64,000 nt of DNA from Diplonema japonicum (GCA_964019335.1 OZ025685.1:1-64000); one strand, 5' to 3'; shown: positions 52,101-62,304, counted from the first letter of the stretch. Notes: generated by a model not told the origin, from the sequence alone. Translations and numbers: made by a program.

Positions 52101-52814
52101 GCGTCAAGAAGAAACGTGAGCCTCTCCTCGATCATCCTCTCCAGCAGCTTGCAGAGGCAGCTGGTCAGGCAGATCGGCCGGTAGGAAGCCAAGAGAGTCG
52201 CATCTTTTCCAGGTTTCGGTACCGGGACGATCACTCCCTTCTTCCAGGCACCGGGGACGACACCCATCAGCCAGGAGCGATTGAGGAGTAGAAGGAGGAC
52301 ACCGAGGGAGTCCGTGTTCAGGTGTAGGAGCATCTCCGAGAAGATTCCGTCTTCCCCGGCCGCGCTGCGCGTCTTCATCCTTCTCAGGCCGCGGGTGAGG
52401 TCGTCCACGGTGAACGCTTGACACCCGAGTCTGCTTGCAGAAGGAGCGGCGTCCTTCGAGTTCCCGTCACCACGCCTGCCGTAGAGCTTAGCGAAGTGCG
52501 CCCCCAGCCGGTCGGCCTTCGCCTTGTCCGACACAAATCTTCCCTCGAGTACAGGAAGGTGTGTCTTTCGGTGCCTGCCGTCCAGCTTCTTCACCGCTCT
52601 GAACGCAGCCCCGAGGTCCTTGCTCCGGCTGAGGTCGGCCGCCATCCTTCCCCATGCCTCACGCTTCGTCTCGTCAAGGAGTCGGTTGACTTCCTTCACC
52701 TTCGCCCTGTACTCCTCCACCACGTCGGAGCTCAGCAGTCCACCAGGGGGTCGGGCCACGTCGCATCCCACAGAGGGGAATGTGGTCGTTCGCCGCAGTC
52801 AAAAGGGCTTGTGG
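49192..52814 (-). mobile_element. Non-LTR retrotransposon copy 1, 5'-truncated
   Basis: Read on the minus strand it starts near 52814 within the endonuclease/RT linker and carries ORF2. It has a 3' UTR of about 420 bp and ends in a poly(A) tail of 23 (49214-49192). The 5-bp sequence CTTAG (plus strand) flanks both ends (49187-49191 and 52815-52819), consistent with insertion at the junction between copy 2 and tRNA-Leu. Its 3' UTR begins and ends like that of copy 2 (CAAAATACCAAT next to the A-tail). Confidence 0.88.
49634..52771 (-). CDS. ORF2 polyprotein fragment of LINE copy 1: reverse transcriptase, RNase H, zinc knuckle
   Basis: An open frame of 1045 codons; the nominal start is inside the protein because the 5' part is missing. 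RT motifs in order: PVPKPGKDATLLASYRPICL, DSQAGFRRGRSTEEQVATL, FDFSSAFDLVPH, RRGVPQGSVLGPILYTIYV and the catalytic LYADDVAV. The RNase H domain has YTDGS, CTDSLSL and FVPSHCGVDGNEKAD. The end has CPAC-x8-H-x4-C and SGLLAWSRSGLF. The RT block and C-terminal RNase H recall the Ingi/I group of LINEs. Compared with copy 2 a segment of about 30 residues around WWTAEL is deleted, with a frameshift. RT and RNase H are intact, so loss of the 5' part is the main defect. Confidence 0.92.
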   Translation of the reverse strand: MGCDVARPPGGLLSSDVVEEYRAKVKEVNRLLDETKREAWGRMAADLSRSKDLGAAFRAVKKLDGRHRKTHLPVLEGRFVSDKAKADRLGAHFAKLYGRRGDGNSKDAAPSASRLGCQAFTVDDLTRGLRRMKTRSAAGEDGIFSEMLLHLNTDSLGVLLLLLNRSWLMGVVPGAWKKGVIVPVPKPGKDATLLASYRPICLTSCLCKLLERMIEERLTFLLDADGTGVEGLHDSQAGFRRGRSTEEQVATLTECMSRNKDDRRLSAALLFDFSSAFDLVPHGALLDKMRGKGLPEPFVEWTRSFLCGRTAAVTIGRSRGSTTKVRRGVPQGSVLGPILYTIYVDELARRLEGLADVSVLYADDVAVVISSGQGDVAGLERKAQAVVDAVEDWCRERDMLLSTSKTQAVCVPPQKRLGVHFTSSRVPLQPGAFQNPLFGLGVNADGTISGDQELAGLQVVEAGGVRIRCVRDMHAAVRRPDVDYVAARPLPLSEHARYLGVTVDSGLTFGEHAQDILRRASKRLRVLKLLSGTSWGSKRDTLRSLYVTYILPLLRYCMGVYYSRLDEVGRKDLAGLHQEAAVLITGCWSGSGGYKLLAEAGLLPLERMAEGAAATMTAKAFCWQSSPVHRETVKLKQANRLGCGWLRSGYQALRRCGLEPKVHFEYLSATPLAAPWQTGMVDFRTDLPGGVTRSSPDTDRRKAAEAALAALPPGIHAYTDGSVVQVGQKAKGGSGVHLQLPPPLTPVSVCHGVNDFCSSFRAEGMAVKTALDMVATLRKTHPSLAKSPLSICTDSLSLVEQLRAGPTRQREKLDHQTWSRLVSAARTQGTPVVLQFVPSHCGVDGNEKADALAVEGTKRKQDRPSLDYRSVRALVRRWVVRRSAELITSLAHNYAVATELRSAHFPLGFPRQAETVISRLRIGHSALFFGFLQTAGPNRKHKGVLRCPACHAAPMSREHVVGGCPVIGRGAIDTPAGTPSLAFSLSRRVTQIYDLIVESGLLAWSRSGLFTSPSSLASADVTAPSNVPPPPPVSLDAGPAAPVLR

Positions 52815-53356
52815 CTTAGTTTTTTTTTTTTTTTTTTCAAAATACCAATAGGTGCCACCACGGGGGAGCAACACCTGGGAAGGGGAAAGGTGAAGGGAAG
52901 CATATGGAAATATTACAGGGAGGGCGAAGACCAGTTCTTCTGCAATCAGATGGAGCTGTGGACTCCGCCAACCCGTGCACCTGTTTGGAACAGCCGAAGA
53001 GGGCTGAATTACTTTAATTCCAAGCCGCGTAGACCTACGTGACTCGGACGGGGACCTTGACCCCAGTTCGTAGTTTTTCTCAACTGGGACCTCTGGTGAC
53101 CGGAACTGGCCCCGGTCGCCCCCTCGAGAGGGATTTGCTCCATTGAGCGAAACATGAAAGGGTGAGAGTAAAATCTCTCAAAATCAAAAGAGGAAGCGAG
53201 TGTGCGTGTGCGCATGGGGATGATAGGGGAAGTATTTGCTCTCCCCGCTGCACTCCGGCAGGCGGGGGGAGGGGATGGCCGTACCACACTCGTTCGTGCG
53301 AAGATGAGAGGACTCATCAGGGCAACTTCAGAGTAGGTCGGGCCATCCGTTTTTGA

Positions 53357-56300
53357 CTACAATGTCAGGGCACACGGCAACAAGAGGATGTCAGACCTCT
53401 GCTGAATCTGGCGACGGACCAGGGCCCTGACCGACCTGTAGTCGAGAGAGGGGCGAGTCAGCTCGCGCTTCGTGCCTTCCCCGGCCAGCCTGTCTGCCGC
53501 CTCGTTGCCAGGAACCCCGCAGTGGGACGGCACAAACTGGAGAATGACTGGTGCACCTTGCGCACGTGCCGCGGCCACCAGCAGTTCCCAGGTCTCGTGG
53601 TCGAGCTTCTCCCTCTGCCGCGAAGGACCTGCCCTCAGCTGATCAAGGAGAGAGAGCGAGTCGGTACAGATCGACAGCCGGCTGTCTGCCAACGTGGGGT
53701 GCTCGCTCCGGAGCGCGGCCACCATGTCCAGAGCCACCTTGACAGCCAGACCCTCCGCCCGAAAGGAAGAGCAGAAATTGCTGACGCCGAAGCTCTCGGA
53801 CACGGGTTCGTGGGGGCGGGGGAGCTGCAAGTAGACCCCGGCACCGCCCCTCCACCTCTGGCGGTCCCGTACGACAGAACCATCCGTATAGGCATGGATG
53901 CCCGGTGGAAGGGCAGCCAGAGCCTCCACGGCCGCCTTCCGCTTATCCACGTCCGGCGACGAACGCGTGACCCTGCCGGGAAGGGCAGTTCTGAACTCCA
54001 CCAGGATCGCATGCCACGGTGCTACTTTGGGCGAGGCAGTGAGTAGCTCGAAGGTGTCGTACTTCCTGAAGCCTTCCTGCGTCGTCCATCCCTGCAGTCC
54101 GCAGCGCCGTAGCGCAAGGATACCCGCACGCAGCCACCCATTGCCCATACTGGTCATCCGCTTCTGCTCAAGGACCTCGCGGTGAACCGGGGAGGTCCTC
54201 CAGCAGAACGACTTCGCCGTCAACTCCGCCGCAGCTCCCTCAGCCATTCGGAGGGGTAGCAGTCCTGCCTCAGCAACAACCTTCGCCGTGCCCGAGCCGT
54301 GCCAACAACCCGAGATCAGCACCGCCGCTCTCTGGTGGAGCCCAACAAGCTGCTGTCCCTGAGCCTGCAAAGTAAACACCCATGCAGTACCGGAGTAGCG
54401 GGAGAACGTACGTGAGGTACAGAGATCGGAGCGTGGCCTTCTTGCTCCCCCAGGTCGTGCCCGACAGGAGCCTTAGAACCCTCAGCCTCTTGTCAGCGCG
54501 CTTCAGGACATCCCCCGCATGCTCGTCAAACGTGAGCCCAGAGTCTACAGTGACCCCAAGATACTTCGCCGACCCACACAGAGGTAGGGGGCGAGCCGCT
54601 ATGTAACCAATGTCGGACCTCCGGATGGCGGCGGGAATGTCGAAGGACCGTTTGCCACCCGCCTCCACGACCCGAAAGCCAGACAGCTCACGGACGCCAG
54701 ACAAGGTCCCACAGGCCCCAACCCCAAAATTAAGGACAGGGTCCTGGAAGGCCCCCGGGCAAAGCGGGACACGCGACGAAGAGAAGTAGACTTTAAGCCG
54801 CTTTTGATAGGGAACGCACACTGCCTGCGACTTGCTGGAGCTCAGCAGCATGCCCCGTCTCCCACACCAGCCCTCAACCGCGTCCATCACAGCCTGGGCC
54901 CCTCGCTCAAGACCAGCCAGGTCGCCCTGCCCGGCTGAGACCACCACCGCAACATCGTCGGCATAAAGAACCGACAGGTCCGCCATCCCAACCAGCAACC
55001 TGGCTAGCTCGTCGACGTAGATGGTGTAAAGGACGGGTCCCAGCACAGACCCTTGGGGCACCCCTCTCCTCACCTTCGTCGTCGACCCGCGCGAACGACC
55101 CACCGTGACCGCTGCCGTACGACCGCAGAGGAAGGAGCGCGTCCATTCGACGAAGGGCTCAGGGATCCCCTTCCTCCGCATCATGCCCAGGAGAGCTTCG
55201 TGCTGAACCAGGTCAAACGCAGATGAGAAGTCAAACAGCAGGGCAGCCGACAGACGTCGACTGTCTTTGTTCCTCGACAGACACCCGGTCAGGGACGCCA
55301 CCTGCTCCTCCGTGGAGCGGCCCCTCCTGAAACCAGCCTGGCTATCGTGGAGACCCTCAACGCCCGACGCGCTAGAGTCTAGGAGAAAGGTAAGCCTCTC
55401 CTCTATCATCCTCTCAAGCAGCTTACAAAGACAGCTAGTGAGACATATGGGACGGTACGATGCAAGCAACGTGGCGTCCTTCCCTGCCTTCGCCATGGGA
55501 ACAATCACCCCCTTCTTCCAGGCACCCGGCACAATCCCCGCCTGCCATGAGCGATTGAGGAGCAGAAGTAGAACCCCGAGCGAGGGTTGGTCGAGGTGGA
55601 GAAGCATCTCCGCGAAGATGCCATCATCACCCGCTGCACTGCGTGTCTTCATCCTTCCCAGACCGCGGGTGAGATCATACACCGTAAAGGCGTGGCACCC
55701 AAGCACGTTCGTCGAAGGAGCTACGTCCACCGCGTCCCCATCACCACCCTGGCCGTAGAGCTTGCCGAAGTGAGCCCCCAGGCGGTCGGCTTTCGCCTTG
55801 TCCGTCACGAACCTCCCCTCGAGAATGGGAAGGTGCGGTCTGCGGTGTCTGCCGTCCAGCTTCTTCACCGCCCTAAACGCAGACCCGAGGTCCTTGCTCC
55901 GACTGAGGTCAGCCGCCATCTCACCCCAGGCCGCGCGCTTCGACTCGGTCAAGAGTTGATTCACCTCTTTGACCTTCGCCTTGTACACCGCCGCTACGCT
56001 GTCATCCTCTGTCTCAGCCGACTTGAGGAAGCGATCCCGCAGGGCGTTCCGTTCTTCGAAAGCGTCTTCGAGTTCGGCCGTCCACCAGGGGGTCGGGCCT
56101 CGTCGCACTCCGCAAAGCGGAATGTGGTCGTCAGCTGCATGCAGAAGAGCCTCTGTTACCTCCTTCGTGAAGGAGTCGATGTGACCCTTCGTGTCGATCT
56201 TGGTCAGAAGGGCGGCAGCGGCCGCGGAGAAGTCGTCCCACCTGGCCTTTTTGAAGTTCCAGGTAGGGCAGGGGCGCTCCGAGCAGTAGGCGTCCTCAAG

Positions 56301-57071
56301 CGGCAAGCGGAAGGAAACCGGGCTGTGATCAGAGCCCCACGTCCCCAACGTCCTCGGCTCCAGTTCCGCACAACGTCCCACCACCAGGTCCAGAACGCGT
56401 GGCGGTGAGTCCCGCGTCGGCTCGTCTCGGTTGTTGTAGACGGTGTAGCCGTGGGTGTCAAGCCAGTCCCTGACCACGTTCCCCCTTTCGTTGGGCGTTG
56501 TCACCTTGGCATCCCAAGAGCTGTGGTGTGCGTTGAAGTCGCCAGCAACGATCGTGTTCTTCCCCACAGGTAGGCTGCCCGGCCGTAGGTACTCGGGGTC
56601 CCTTGTTCCTCTGCTTATACTCACAGGCGTGAGGTACACGTTGGAGAGGGTGACCGGGACGCGCTTCACACAGGAGATCCTCACGTCTAATCGCTCAGTG
56701 ACACTGTCACCTTCAGGGAGTACGAAAGGAGCTTCCTCCGAGGCAAGGCAGTCACGGACATACGTGATGACACCACCGCCTCTCGTCGCAGAGCCGTCCG
56801 TCACCGGTGTTGTGCGGTCCCTCCTGTAGGACGTGTATCCAGGCAGGTATGGTGTCTCATGCCCCTCCCTAAGGTGTGTCTCCTGGATCATAATGATATC
56901 CAGCGTCAGTAGGACAGCGTGGTAGGACACGGTTGACCACTTGGCGGCAAGACCGTTGCAGTTCCAGGACAGGACCCTGAGTCCCTTCGGCTTCGGGGGT
57001 GGGAGCTTCTTAGGTGGACCGGGGTTCGTCTCAACCAGCCCAAGCAGCCCCAGCAGGTCCCTGGCCGACAT
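53357..57071 (-). pseudogene. ORF2 of LINE copy 2, broken by a frameshift and lacking the C-terminus
   Basis: From the ATG at 57071 the protein starts MSARDLLGLLGLVETNPGPP, in which VETNPGP is a 2A-like ribosome-skipping motif at residues 13-19. An AP-type endonuclease follows (LSWNCNGL, IQETHL, YRRDRT, AGDFNAHHSSWD, GSDHSPVSF), then RT (FDFSSAFDLVQH, LYADDVAVVV). Near 54330-54380 the frame shifts: the first ORF stops after 54270 while the RNase H part continues in another frame (54379-53357, with YTDGS, CTDSLSL, FVPSHCGVPGNEAAD). The protein then ends early, without the zinc knuckle seen in copy 1 and element Z. So this copy cannot make full ORF2. Confidence 0.9.
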
Positions 57072-57212
57072 CCGTTCAAGTAAGGAAGGGATCAAGGAAG
57101 GGAGGACGTCGTACAAGTGATGTGGAAGGTGTCTCCTCGGCTGTATGCGCGGGAGACCAGGAGAGGGGGCGTGGTCGTCGATCTGCCGCCCCCCCTGCTC
57201 AGCGGGACCCCT

Positions 57213-58719
57213 TCAATTGGCAGGGGCGGGGGCCGGGCCCACAGAGGCTGCCCGTCCACGGCCGACCCCGTTGGGGGTAGCAGAGTCGCCAGCCAGCGAC
57301 TGGGCGCGTCCCCTTCCGCCCCCTTGCTCCGTCGATGTCGGGTAGGGGCCTGGCGTGCTTACGCCCTGCGCCTGGTGCCCCTTCGTCCCTGCCTTGGACC
57401 CAGCCTTGCCGCCCTTGCCCTTCCCAGCAACTGCCGTCCGCCCAGCTCCGTCTGCAGATGACGCCGGCGCGCCAAGTGACGCTGCCATCTTCTCCTGGAG
57501 GTCGCGGACCGTCGCCTGCAGACCGTCGATGGTCGCCTGCATCGACTGGATCAGCGCGAGGAGCGCCGGGACCTCAGGTTCCGGTGCGGGATTCTTCTTC
57601 TGGGAGTCACGGGGAGGTGTCGTGGTCGGGGAAGCCGCAGAGGAGACCGGAGTCACAGTGCCAAGTGGCGGAGGGGCAACAGAGCTCGGTGGAGATGACC
57701 ACGGATTGGTGCTCGGCAGCCCTGTGGACTGCACCGTGGGGCCAGGGGCCGGCGTCGGCGTCTGGGCCGTGGTTGCCGCAACCGGCGTCCGAGCCGCGGG
57801 TGGAGCCTTCTTGTTGGTGCGGGGCGGGAGCGTGACGCTCGGGTGGTCCTCCGCGTCGTGCAGTCGAACGAGACGAGAGCCGAAGAGCCATGTCCTGGCC
57901 TTGGGGGGCGGGGCGTCGGCGACGATGAAGAACACGAGTTGCCTCGTGCCCTGGAACGCCGTGTCAGAGCGTCGGATGATGGACGACGGCTTCCAACCGA
58001 TGTGGTCCATCATCCCGTCGAAGGCTGCCCTGGTAACAGACAGCGGGGCTCCGGTGAGCAGGTACCGACGCTTTGTCCTCTGCTTGGCGAGGGCCTCCCT
58101 CAGACGCTGCTCTGTCTCCGGCACCTCACGGTCCAACCCTTGCGATGGGCCACCCCCAGACAACCCGCCCAGTGCCTTCGCCAGCTGGAAGGCCTCCGCC
58201 CTCCCCTCCGCTACGATGGGCACATAGGTGTACCCCCCGCGCCGCTCGGTCGTCCTGACCATGCAGCCGTCGCCCGAGGCCCGGAGTACCGCATGGACGG
58301 ATGCAGCCGGGAGCCGCAGGCCCACCTCGTGGCTCCAGTGCCGCGCCCGCGGCTCGTTCCCGTCGATCTTCTTCGGGCGGAAGATCGCCTGCTCCTCCAC
58401 CGCCACGCCCTGGGTCGCGACGAGGTCCCGAACCCTGGCCTTCGCCGCGTTCACGCTGTCAGCTTTCACGCTGACGTACACTACCTCAGAGCCGCCGTCA
58501 AAAGAAGCGAGTGGGGTGTAGGAGGGGGGGTTCGACCCGACCGAGAAGGTGTGCACGGCCTTGTGCACGGCACGCTGGCCGGCGAGTACGATGACGGTGC
58601 ATGGGGTGGTCGAACCGGCAACCTCCGTCAAGAGGACGAAGGTCAGGGAGGCCGTGGGCCAGTGCGAATCGCGTCCACCTGCTGGAGGTCGTCGAGAGCG
58701 ACGACGGCGCGGGGCACCT
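57213..58719 (-). CDS. LINE ORF1 (gag-like, basic, Pro-rich)
   Basis: An open frame of about 500 codons following a stop near 58720, with no ATG at its 5' end (first near-cognate start at 58631). The N-terminal 250 residues alternate beta and alpha segments, as in RNA-binding folds (for example VVYVSVKADSVNAAKARVRD, YVPIVAEGRAEAFQLAKALG, QLVFFIVADAPPPKARTWLF). A Pro/Ala/Thr linker, a short coiled coil (LLALIQSMQATIDGLQATVR) and a Gly/Lys/Arg-rich tail follow, typical of an ORF1 nucleic-acid chaperone. It overlaps ORF0 by about 75 nt in another frame, so ribosomal frameshifting or reinitiation could express it. ORF2 begins about 140 nt downstream. Confidence 0.75.
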
Positions 58720-59395
58720 CCTCAGGGGGAGCAGTGTTGGTGTAGATGGGGGCGTCCCACGTGTCGGGGACCAGATCCCAGTGAGGCTCCGGGGCCGGTG
58801 CGGGAGCGGGGGCCGTGTTCTTCTCGTCGGTGTCAGAGTCCGACATGGGGAGGGCGGTGTCGCAGGCAGCGGCAGTGAGGACGGCAGTAGACCACACGGC
58901 TGCAGTAGAGGCTGGAGCAGGCGCAGGAGCAGGGGAGTCGGCAGCAGCAGGCGCAGGAGCAGTGGTGTCGGCAGCAGAAGGTGCAGGAGCAGTGGTGTTG
59001 GCAGCAGCAGGTGCAGGAGCAGTGGTGTCGGCGGCAGCAGTCCTCATCCTCGCCCTCCTGACCTCTGGCGTGTCGACCGTGAACGAGGTGACAACGCCCG
59101 GCGACTCGCTAATTAAGACGACAGAGTCGTCGGAGCCCGAAGCGGCGGCGGTGGCAGCGTCAGCAGCTGCTGCCTTCTGTCTGGCCCTTCTGGCCGCCTT
59201 CTTCCCCTGCCCGGGGGAGGGTGTCACCACCGGCGTGACCCCCTCTGCGCGCTTCCTCTCCACCTCCTCGCGCGTGCGCTTCGCCCTGGCGGCGGCGTTG
59301 TCCTTTACCCGCTCACCGCGGGCTTTCTCCAGGATTTCTTCCGTCCTGGACTTGTGGTGAGCGGGCCTCTTTTTCTTCTTGTTGGAGGTCGACAT
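58643..59395 (-). CDS. LINE ORF0, lysine-rich then Ala-Pro repeats
   Basis: 250 residues from the ATG at 59395 (MSTSNKKKKRPAHHKSRTEE). It is strongly basic for the first 90 residues, then has tandem units of APAPAAADTT type (three to four copies), then an acidic end. No enzyme motif. Its position ahead of ORF1 and the overlap indicate an element protein, perhaps a nuclear-targeting or RNA-binding extension of gag. Confidence 0.65.
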   Translation of the reverse strand: MSTSNKKKKRPAHHKSRTEEILEKARGERVKDNAAARAKRTREEVERKRAEGVTPVVTPSPGQGKKAARRARQKAAAADAATAAASGSDDSVVLISESPGVVTSFTVDTPEVRRARMRTAAADTTAPAPAAANTTAPAPSAADTTAPAPAAADSPAPAPAPASTAAVWSTAVLTAAACDTALPMSDSDTDEKNTAPAPAPAPEPHWDLVPDTWDAPIYTNTAPPEEVPRAVVALDDLQQVDAIRTGPRPP

Positions 59396-59535
59396 GTTTC
59401 TTTTCTTTTCTTTCCTTTCTTTTTTGAGTTTTTTTACTTTTTTGAGTTTTTTACTTTTTCCTTTCTTTTCTTTTCTTTCCTTTCTTTTTTGAGTTTTTTT
59501 CAGGACGATACATATTCCACCATCAATCGGAAGGG

Positions 59536-59895
59536 TCAGTAAATTTGGTGAGCAAGTTTCATACCTTTTGAAGTGCAAAGAACCAGGTGGTGTGTCATGC
59601 CAAGATCTTTCTGGTGGTCTTTAATGGTGAAGAGAGATGGTTTCGGAAGGATTGCACCTTCGAAGCGAAGCCTTCGTGGCTGCCTTGTTTGGGTTCTTTC
59701 CTGAACGCGTTTTACGTTTATTGCGCAAAGAGAGATGGTGTCGTCCCTGACCTGCCAACAGCACGCAATGTCACTTCCTTTTTCGTACCACACACCATGG
59801 AGAGTGTATCCAGGAGCAGTTGCTGGACCCCCTTCTCCTGACTCTGCAACCACCGGAGCATTTTGTCCAAACTCAAACACAGGCACCTCTATCAT
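59536..59895 (-). CDS. Small unknown ORF upstream of LINE copy 2
   Basis: 119 residues from ATG (MIEVPVFEFGQNAPVVAESG), ending IYxx near 59536. Composition is ordinary and the sequence is not low complexity, unlike its flanks. It could be a remnant host gene cut by the LINE or part of the element 5' region. Not recognised. Confidence 0.35.
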   Translation of the reverse strand: MIEVPVFEFGQNAPVVAESGEGGPATAPGYTLHGVWYEKGSDIACCWQVRDDTISLCAINVKRVQERTQTRQPRRLRFEGAILPKPSLFTIKDHQKDLGMTHHLVLCTSKGMKLAHQIY

Positions 59896-59988
59896 TTTGG
59901 ACCCCCTCCTGTGATGATGGTCATAGTTATATCAAATAAATTGACGCCGGCTTTGAGCATGGAAAAAAAAAAAAAAAAATAACTTTGA

Positions 59989-61708
59989 GGGGCCGAATAC
60001 ACACACTAATATGCAATAGGACAAAGGTGTGGTGGTGGCTGCTCACCTCCGCGTGGTGGCCCTGGGCAACGCGTGAACGCTGAAGGGTGCGCGGCTGAGA
60101 AGCGGCTCGGGGGGCGGAGTTGGAGGACGGGGTAGCGTTGGGCGGCCGAGGACTGTAGCCGGGCGCCGTGTTGGAAGGCATCTCCTGGGGAGGCCACCCA
60201 CGCACCAGATGGAAGGCCGGAACGGAGGACGCCGTTGGATGGCACTCCTGGGGAAACTGACCTGCAAGCCCGAGTGAAGTGGCCGGACCGGGGGGCCTTG
60301 TTGCAGACAAAACAAGATTAAATGCAAATATGTCCAGAGTGGTCAGCAAGGTTCTCCCGTGAAGGGTTTTTCCCCGAAGTAAGATCGCCAGTCGCTATAG
60401 CGGGCTGGGACCCCTGCGGAGGGGTAATCGGAGCGAAGGCGTGCAATGTCTGGTCGACCACTTTAAGGGATCGTAAGCCCATTGAGTGACACAGTCGTCT
60501 GTGAAGGTCCGGTGTTGCGAAGGAAAAGAAAAAACGCCGTTTTTTCGGCAACAAGGGGGCATAAGAAACAGACGGGGCACCGGTAGCGGGGGTGTAAGAC
60601 CACTCAGACTCGGTCTGAGCAAAGGCATTCTCTCCCATCGCGCGGCGTGTGCGTGGTTGCGTGCGGCGGCGACACCCACCGTTCCTGTTCATTCCACCAG
60701 CGTCGAGAGGCTGAGACCGATCTCGCGCACAGTGGAGGCCACAGGTTGTTCCCGGCGCCCTTGTAGCGTTGTCAGTCCTGCCCCAACTGAAAGGCCAGTC
60801 AGGACACAGGCTAACTGGGTACAGGTACTCGGACAACGGTGGGGTGAACAGGAGCGGTGGGTTGTGGCTGGTGTCGCTGGTGAGTGGCGTACGGTTTGTG
60901 CTGGTTCCGCTGTGTTGTGGTGTGATGCGTGCGGCGGCGTCGCCGCCTGAAGGGCGCCGGGGGTGTTCCAGCGTACCCCATCCGAGAGACGTGAGGCTGA
61001 GACCGGTCTCGCGCGAAGTGGAGGCCACAGTGTTGATCCCGCCCTTCAGGCAATGACCGCCCTGTCGCAACTGGAAGGCCAGACAGATCGGTAGCCGAAC
61101 TGGGTACAGATAAACGGATCGACGGTGGGGTGCACGGGGACACTGGAAGAGAACTGGTTGCGGTGGAGGTGCGCTGGTCTGTCTGTGTGGCGTGGGCTGC
61201 TGGGTGCGAGGCGTGCTTTGCCGGGCCGGCAAGAAGTAGAAGTAGATTTAAACCTTTTTAGTAATAGTTTTGCCCTGTCGTGCGCCCCAACTTCTTTCTT
61301 CCTCTCTGGTTATGTTTTCTTTACATTTATTTCCAAAGGCTCCACAGCCCAACAAAACCGGCTGAAGGGGATGCCTCCGTGCCGGTGTGCCTACGAGCAC
61401 TGACGAGGTACCCCACCCCTTGAAATCCCGGAGGTTCGGCCAAAGGGTGCTGTTGTGCGATGCGGGCTGGTGAGATGCCGAGGGACGTTGAAGGTGGGCA
61501 CAGTTGCGAACGCTGGGAGCCCCCGGGCCTGCCCACCTCCCTCGCCCGCCTCGGTACGTATGGATAGTTGTGGGAGGGTTTTCTTTAAACTTTTACAAAA
61601 AAATTGTCACCCCTCTTGTTCCCCCTTTCACTTGCAGGAGGCCCTTCAGGCCTCCTCCCCAGCCTTTAGCTTCGCACGACAGTGGTACATTTATTATTAT
61701 TATTATTT
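59989..61708 (+). mobile_element. (ATT)n-tailed retroelement P, related to Y
   Basis: It starts GGGGCCGAATACACACAC, as Y does, and contains GTGGTGGCCCTGGGCAACG and GGGGCACCGGTAGCGGGGG shared with Y. It ends GACAGTGGTACATTTATTAT, then (ATT)n. It is flanked by AACTTTGA (59981-59988) and AAACTTTGA (61709-61717). An internal tandem duplication (60703-60868 and 60988-61143, with GAGGCTGAGACCG and CGACGGTGGGGTG) makes it longer than Y. No intact ORF. Confidence 0.7.
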
Positions 61709-61717
61709 AAACTTTGA

Positions 61718-61985
61718 AAACCCGGAGGTTCGCCCGAAGGGTGCTGGCTTGGGAAGCGGGCTGGAGAGCTGCCGGGGTCACGGAGGTGGGCGAAGTCGCG
61801 AACACTGGAGCCCACGTACCGGCCCCACCTCCGTCCTCGGTACGTATGGATAGTTTAGCGGAAGTTTCAAGGTTATCTCATTCCTTTCCCCCTTTCGTTA
61901 GATACAGGGAGACCCTTGGTCCACCTGTTCTGTCCCCCCAGCCTTTGCTTCGCATCAGTGGTTCATTTATTTTTAAAAATATTAT
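61718..61985 (+). mobile_element. Short (ATT)n-type element Q, homologous to the 3' end of P
   Basis: It starts AAACCCGGAGGTTCGCCCGA and repeats the last 290 bp of P (61425-61708) with many differences, including GTACGTATGGATAG and CAGTGGTTCATTTATT. It is flanked by AAACTTTGA at 61709-61717 and 61986-61994. So it is a 5'-truncated copy inserted independently at the same spot. Confidence 0.75.
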
Positions 61986-62039
61986 AAACTTTGAGCGTGA
62001 TCTCATAAATCTCGTTAAGCAATCGTCCGCGGTGGCAGA

Positions 62040-62111
62040 TCTCCTATGGTGTAGTGGTTAGCACTCGGGACTCTGAATCCCGCGACCGCGGTTCGAATCC
62101 GCGTAGGAGAA
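62040..62111 (+). tRNA. tRNA-Gln (anticodon CTG)
   Basis: 72 nt. Acceptor TCTCCTA pairs with TAGGAGA, the A box is TGGTGTAGTGGTTAGC, the anticodon stem-loop CGGGA-CTCTGAA-TCCCG and the B box GGTTCGAATCC. A T-run follows at 62113-62118. The last target duplication of the upstream elements ends 45 nt before it. Confidence 0.95.
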
Positions 62112-62304
62112 TTTTTTTCGGCCCTGAAACACCAGCTGCTAAACTGTCATCACCTCAACTAGCTCTGGTTTTGACACCAACGTTGCCACCCCAGCCTCTG
62201 GCAAAAGGGCTAGGAAGAAGGCCACCAGAGCTGCATACACTGACGCCGCCGCACCTTGAGAAAAAAGAAAGAATCAGGGATTTGCAAAAATAAATAAAAT
62301 GTTA

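Larger units (their letters stand above)
52820..59500 (-). mobile_element. Non-LTR retrotransposon copy 2, near full length
   Basis: Read on the minus strand: a pyrimidine-rich 5' region (near 59400-59500), ORF0 (59395-58643), ORF1 (to 57213), ORF2 (from 57071, frameshifted and missing its end), a 3' UTR and an A-tail of 18 (52837-52820). The 5' boundary is approximate because it lies in low-complexity DNA. It lies head-to-tail with copy 1, both pointing at tRNA-Leu. Confidence 0.8.
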
